Source: JBDKGV01 sp039798005 (GTDB lineage Bacteria > Fibrobacterota > Fibrobacteria > UBA5070). Taken from it: a stretch of DNA of 15,740 nucleotides. Each line of letters starts with the position of its first letter. The stretch's first letter is position 1. A program made the position numbers and the translations under genes. A model generated the notes under the pieces. It did no database searches, was not told the origin of the DNA, and saw nothing but the letters and a program-made list of their open reading frames with translations. Positions 13,604 through 15,740 of the stretch are shown here, piece by piece. Location of the stretch: positions 1 through 15,740 of the forward strand of contig JBDKGV010000068.1 in the NCBI GenBank assembly GCA_039798005.1. Reading direction: 5' to 3'.

Positions 13604-14689
13604 TCATGCGGCGAATTCCTCCTGCCTCAGGACCGGGAACTCCAGCACGACCGTGGTGCCTTGGCTCTTGCGACTGCGCAGCTCGATGCTCGCACCGCAT
13701 TGCTCCAACAGCGACCGGACCACGGGCAATCCCATGCCCACGTCGGTCGGCCGGTCCGCGGCGGAGAAGAAGGGATCGAAGGCCCGCTTGAGATCGTCAT
13801 CATCCATCCCGACTCCTTCGTCGGAAAGATGGACGACCAGACGATCGTCATGGGCCTCCAGCACAAGATCCATTCGCCCGCCCCCGGGCATGGCGCGCAT
13901 CGCGTTGTTCAGGAGCTGGTAGAGAATGGCCTGCAAGTCGGTGGGGGAAGCGGGGATGAAGGCCCCCAAAGGGGTCGTTCCACTCACCACCAGCTGGTGA
14001 TTCTGTTGCGATCCGGCCCGCAAGGTGTTCCAAGCCAAGGTGAGGCACTCGGAAAAGCGGGAAAGTGAAGGATGGTGATCGCGACGAGCCCCGGCAAAGG
14101 TCACCAATTGCTGGGAAATGGTCGCCGCCCGCTGGGCATTCTCCAAGATGGTCTCGACATATTTGCGCAATGGATTCACGGCCTCCATCCGGGCATCGAG
14201 AAGTTGCGCAGCACCGGAAAGGCCACAGAGGATGTTGTTGAACTGATGGGACAGGCCCCGCACCAGGGTCGTCGTCGCCCGGCGCTTTTCCTCCTCCATC
14301 AATCGCTTCTGCAATCGCGACAGATCAAGGTAGGTGCGAACCTTGGCCAAGATCTCGGGGGCATTGCAGGGCTTGGTCAGGAAGTCATTGGCCCCCGCCT
14401 CCAATCCCCGCAAGCGTTCGTCTTCCTTCTCTCCAAGCGCTGACAGGATGATGACCGGAACGGCATTGCCCGCACCGCGCAGGCGTTGCACCACGGAGAT
14501 GCCGTCAAGCCGAGGCATGACCACATCGAGCAGCACGAGATCAGGGCGTTCGCTCTCGATCTTCGCCAGCGCATCCTCCCCGTCGACAGCCTCCACAAGG
14601 GAGACGTCGAGCTTGTCCAGAAGGTGCCGAAAGAAGTGCCGCATCCATGCATCATCGTCAGCGATCAGGATTTTGAGCGAGGAATCCAT
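13604..14689 (-). CDS. Receiver-histidine kinase hybrid (REC-HisKA-like-HATPase_c)
   Basis: This 361-residue soluble signalling protein has an N-terminal receiver (about 5-120): DDD at 11-13, phosphoacceptor D55 in LVLLDVVMPRLDG, the switch region VIILSALG, and K106 in FLTKP. A charged, probably coiled helix leads to the dimerisation and phosphotransfer helix, whose H-box GLSHQFNNILCGLSG carries H148. The ATPase domain shows an N-box (LLNNAMRAMPGGG), DEGVGMDDDDLKRAFDPFFS and GMGLPVVRSLL. There is no transmembrane or sensor domain, so input must come by phosphorylation of the receiver or by partner binding. I chose ATG 14689 because the receiver starts at once. There is no ribosome binding site in front of it, and the putative promoter is only a few bases away. 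rluA follows 18 nt downstream. Confidence 0.93.
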   Translation of the reverse strand: MDSSLKILIADDDAWMRHFFRHLLDKLDVSLVEAVDGEDALAKIESERPDLVLLDVVMPRLDGISVVQRLRGAGNAVPVIILSALGEKEDERLRGLEAGANDFLTKPCNAPEILAKVRTYLDLSRLQKRLMEEEKRRATTTLVRGLSHQFNNILCGLSGAAQLLDARMEAVNPLRKYVETILENAQRAATISQQLVTFAGARRDHHPSLSRFSECLTLAWNTLRAGSQQNHQLVVSGTTPLGAFIPASPTDLQAILYQLLNNAMRAMPGGGRMDLVLEAHDDRLVVHLSDEGVGMDDDDLKRAFDPFFSAADRPTDVGMGLPVVRSLLEQCGASIELRSRKSQGTTVVLEFPVLRQEEFAA

Positions 14690-14698
14690 ATGGTCCAC

Positions 14699-14728
14699 AC
14701 AGTAGCATATCCCTGACATGCTTTGCAA
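14699..14728 (-). promoter_or_regulatory. Possible sigma-70-type promoter of the receiver-kinase gene
   Basis: On the minus strand TTGCAA (14728-14723) and TACTGT (14704-14699) are separated by 18 bp. A TG one base before the -10 hexamer gives an extended -10. The start site would fall about 3 nt before the ATG at 14689, meaning a nearly leaderless message, in line with the missing ribosome binding site. The -35 and -10 are only partial matches. Confidence 0.35.
14704..14722. repeat. 19-bp near-perfect palindrome, candidate operator
   Basis: AGCATATCCCTGACATGCT pairs at 8 of 9 positions around the central three bases (about 14713). It fills the spacer between the putative -35 and -10 elements of the receiver-kinase gene, so a bound dimer would block or remodel that promoter. 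It has no T run and is not a terminator. Confidence 0.4.
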
Positions 14729-14770
14729 ACCGTTCCTTCATCCTCCCGGCAAAAACTTGCCGTTTCCCGA

Positions 14771-15740
14771 TCAGAGCGGCAGAGCGGTCCAGCGCGGGTT
14801 CTTGGAGGACATGTCCACCCGGTAACTGACGACTTCGCCCGCAGGATCAAGCCCCAACTGCACGCGCAGGAAGCGGGCGATCCACTGCTCGATCTTGAGC
14901 ACGACCATCTTCTTTCGCAGGCGCCCTTGGGTGTCGCGATTGAGGATGGTGGGAAGGGTGTTCAGCGTCAGGATCTCGTCGATCGCGGGGTGAGCCATGT
15001 TCTCACGGCCCTCTTCGCTTGAGTAGAAGTGGCTGACGCAGAACAGGATGCGGCGAGGCTTGCCTTTTCGCAGGCTCTGGCAACACTTGACGATGGTCGA
15101 GCCGGTGCGGACCATGTCATCGAACACGATGACGTCCTTGCCCTCGATCGCTTCAAGGGGAGTCGGTGATTGAGGGGAAACCATGATCTCCACCTGACGC
15201 TCCCCGGTACGTTCCTTGGTCATGATGCAAAGACCGGCCTTGGGAAGCCCCAGCGCCTGATGCATCTGGCCGACGAACTCCGCCGCGCCCTTGTCCGGTG
15301 CGCACAGGACGAGATTGGCGCCGAGATCCTCCGATTCGACGATATCCGAGGTCTTGATGTAATCCGCGTAGATCTCCGTGGGGAGCAGATTGAAGAACTG
15401 GCCTCCGAAGCGCTCCGAGAAGAGATGCTGCACCGACTTCGAATGGTTGTGAACGGTCACCACCATGTCCACGCCGGCGGTCTTCAGCAGATCTGCATAC
15501 AGGCTGGAGGAGAACGGCTGACCGTCAAACTTCTTGCGATCCTTGTCGTCACGAGGGAAAGCGGTACGGCCGTGCTCCAATTGGGGGCCGCGGTCCTGGG
15601 CCGAGAAGAAGAGATCGGGTTCGACCAGCACGACCCGATCCGCTCCATTGTCCTTGGCGGCACGGGCGATGAGCATGTTGCGCATGGCAAGGGCTTGACG
15701 GGAATGCCCGTCGGAGGTGGTGCTGACGATCACCGCGGTC
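14771..15740 (-). CDS. prs: Divergent ribose-phosphate pyrophosphokinase (5' end outside window)
   Basis: The minus-strand frame is open to the window edge and ends with TGA at 14771; 322 codons are visible. It aligns by eye with PRPP synthetases: ADRVVLVEPDLFFSAQDRG for the ATP-binding PYFGYARQDRK region, DLLKTAGVDMVVTVHNHSKSVQHLF for the DLHxxQIQGFF region, NLVLCAPDKGAAEF, and GKDVIVFDDMVRTGSTIVK for the ribose-5-phosphate loop. Several canonical residues differ: DDMVRTGST instead of DDMIDTAGT, VHNHSKSVQ instead of DLHAxQIQ, and an insertion of roughly 16 residues after AQDRG. The C-terminus has about 20 extra residues after the last helix. The protein is probably a PRPP synthetase or close paralogue making PRPP from ribose-5-phosphate and ATP. 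It ends 81 nt before the kinase gene. Confidence 0.85.
   Translation of the reverse strand, partial: TAVIVSTTSDGHSRQALAMRNMLIARAAKDNGADRVVLVEPDLFFSAQDRGPQLEHGRTAFPRDDKDRKKFDGQPFSSSLYADLLKTAGVDMVVTVHNHSKSVQHLFSERFGGQFFNLLPTEIYADYIKTSDIVESEDLGANLVLCAPDKGAAEFVGQMHQALGLPKAGLCIMTKERTGERQVEIMVSPQSPTPLEAIEGKDVIVFDDMVRTGSTIVKCCQSLRKGKPRRILFCVSHFYSSEEGRENMAHPAIDEILTLNTLPTILNRDTQGRLRKKMVVLKIEQWIARFLRVQLGLDPAGEVVSYRVDMSSKNPRWTALPL

Noticed and set aside
14747..14762. Hairpin CGGCAA/TTGCCG between prs and the kinase gene as a prs terminator
   Set aside because: The stem is only 6 bp, and on the minus strand no T run follows, so termination is not supported.

Overview
This 15.7 kb window is GC-rich, gene-dense bacterial chromosome. 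It comes from a diderm: there is a lipoprotein with a lipobox, exported proteins, and envelope-anchored proteins facing the periplasm. The DUF4301 gene, the two-subunit glycine decarboxylase and the rhodanese/MauE/DUF1573 cassette would suit the FCB superphylum, possibly Fibrobacterota. No rRNA or phylogenetic marker was compared, so this assignment is tentative. I see no mobile element, CRISPR array, tRNA or rRNA, and the content is mostly core metabolism and housekeeping.

Left half, plus strand. The end of gcvPA runs into gcvPB with a 3-nt overlap. Then come a DUF4301 gene, tsaD (t6A tRNA modification) and, 79 nt on, ruvA (Holliday junction branch migration). After a 52-nt gap a tight four-gene envelope cassette follows: exported cyclophilin, DUF1573 protein, membrane-anchored rhodanese and MauE/DoxX-type membrane protein. 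It has 1-nt gaps or ATGA overlaps and ends at a strong intrinsic terminator (6987-7011). A 254-bp AT-richer intergenic region, the longest in the window, precedes amt (ammonium transporter). It carries a near-match to a sigma-54 promoter and helically spaced TGTCA motifs, which would suit nitrogen control. amt ends at its own terminator.

Right half, minus strand, reading from the right edge leftwards: a divergent ribose-phosphate pyrophosphokinase (5' end outside the window), a receiver-plus-histidine-kinase hybrid, an RluA-type pseudouridine synthase, a CCA-adding/poly(A) polymerase-type nucleotidyltransferase, a small receiver-like protein overlapping it by ATGA, an SH3-domain lipoprotein, a membrane-anchored TPR-like protein, and a cytosolic cyclophilin coupled to the TPR gene. 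The minus and plus transcription units converge on 8751-8929, where one terminator for amt and one bidirectional hairpin lie back to back.

The most interesting part is the plus-strand cassette at 4790-6963. Four envelope proteins are encoded in one tight unit, and three of them carry paired or closely spaced cysteines predicted to face the periplasm (CPC, C-x4-C and CGC). This suggests a thiol or sulfur relay, or cofactor handling, whose function is unknown to me. Second-tier items are the divergent Prs, the amt control region, the kinase gene with a 19-bp palindrome inside its putative promoter, and DUF4301 as a candidate nucleotidyltransferase-fold enzyme.
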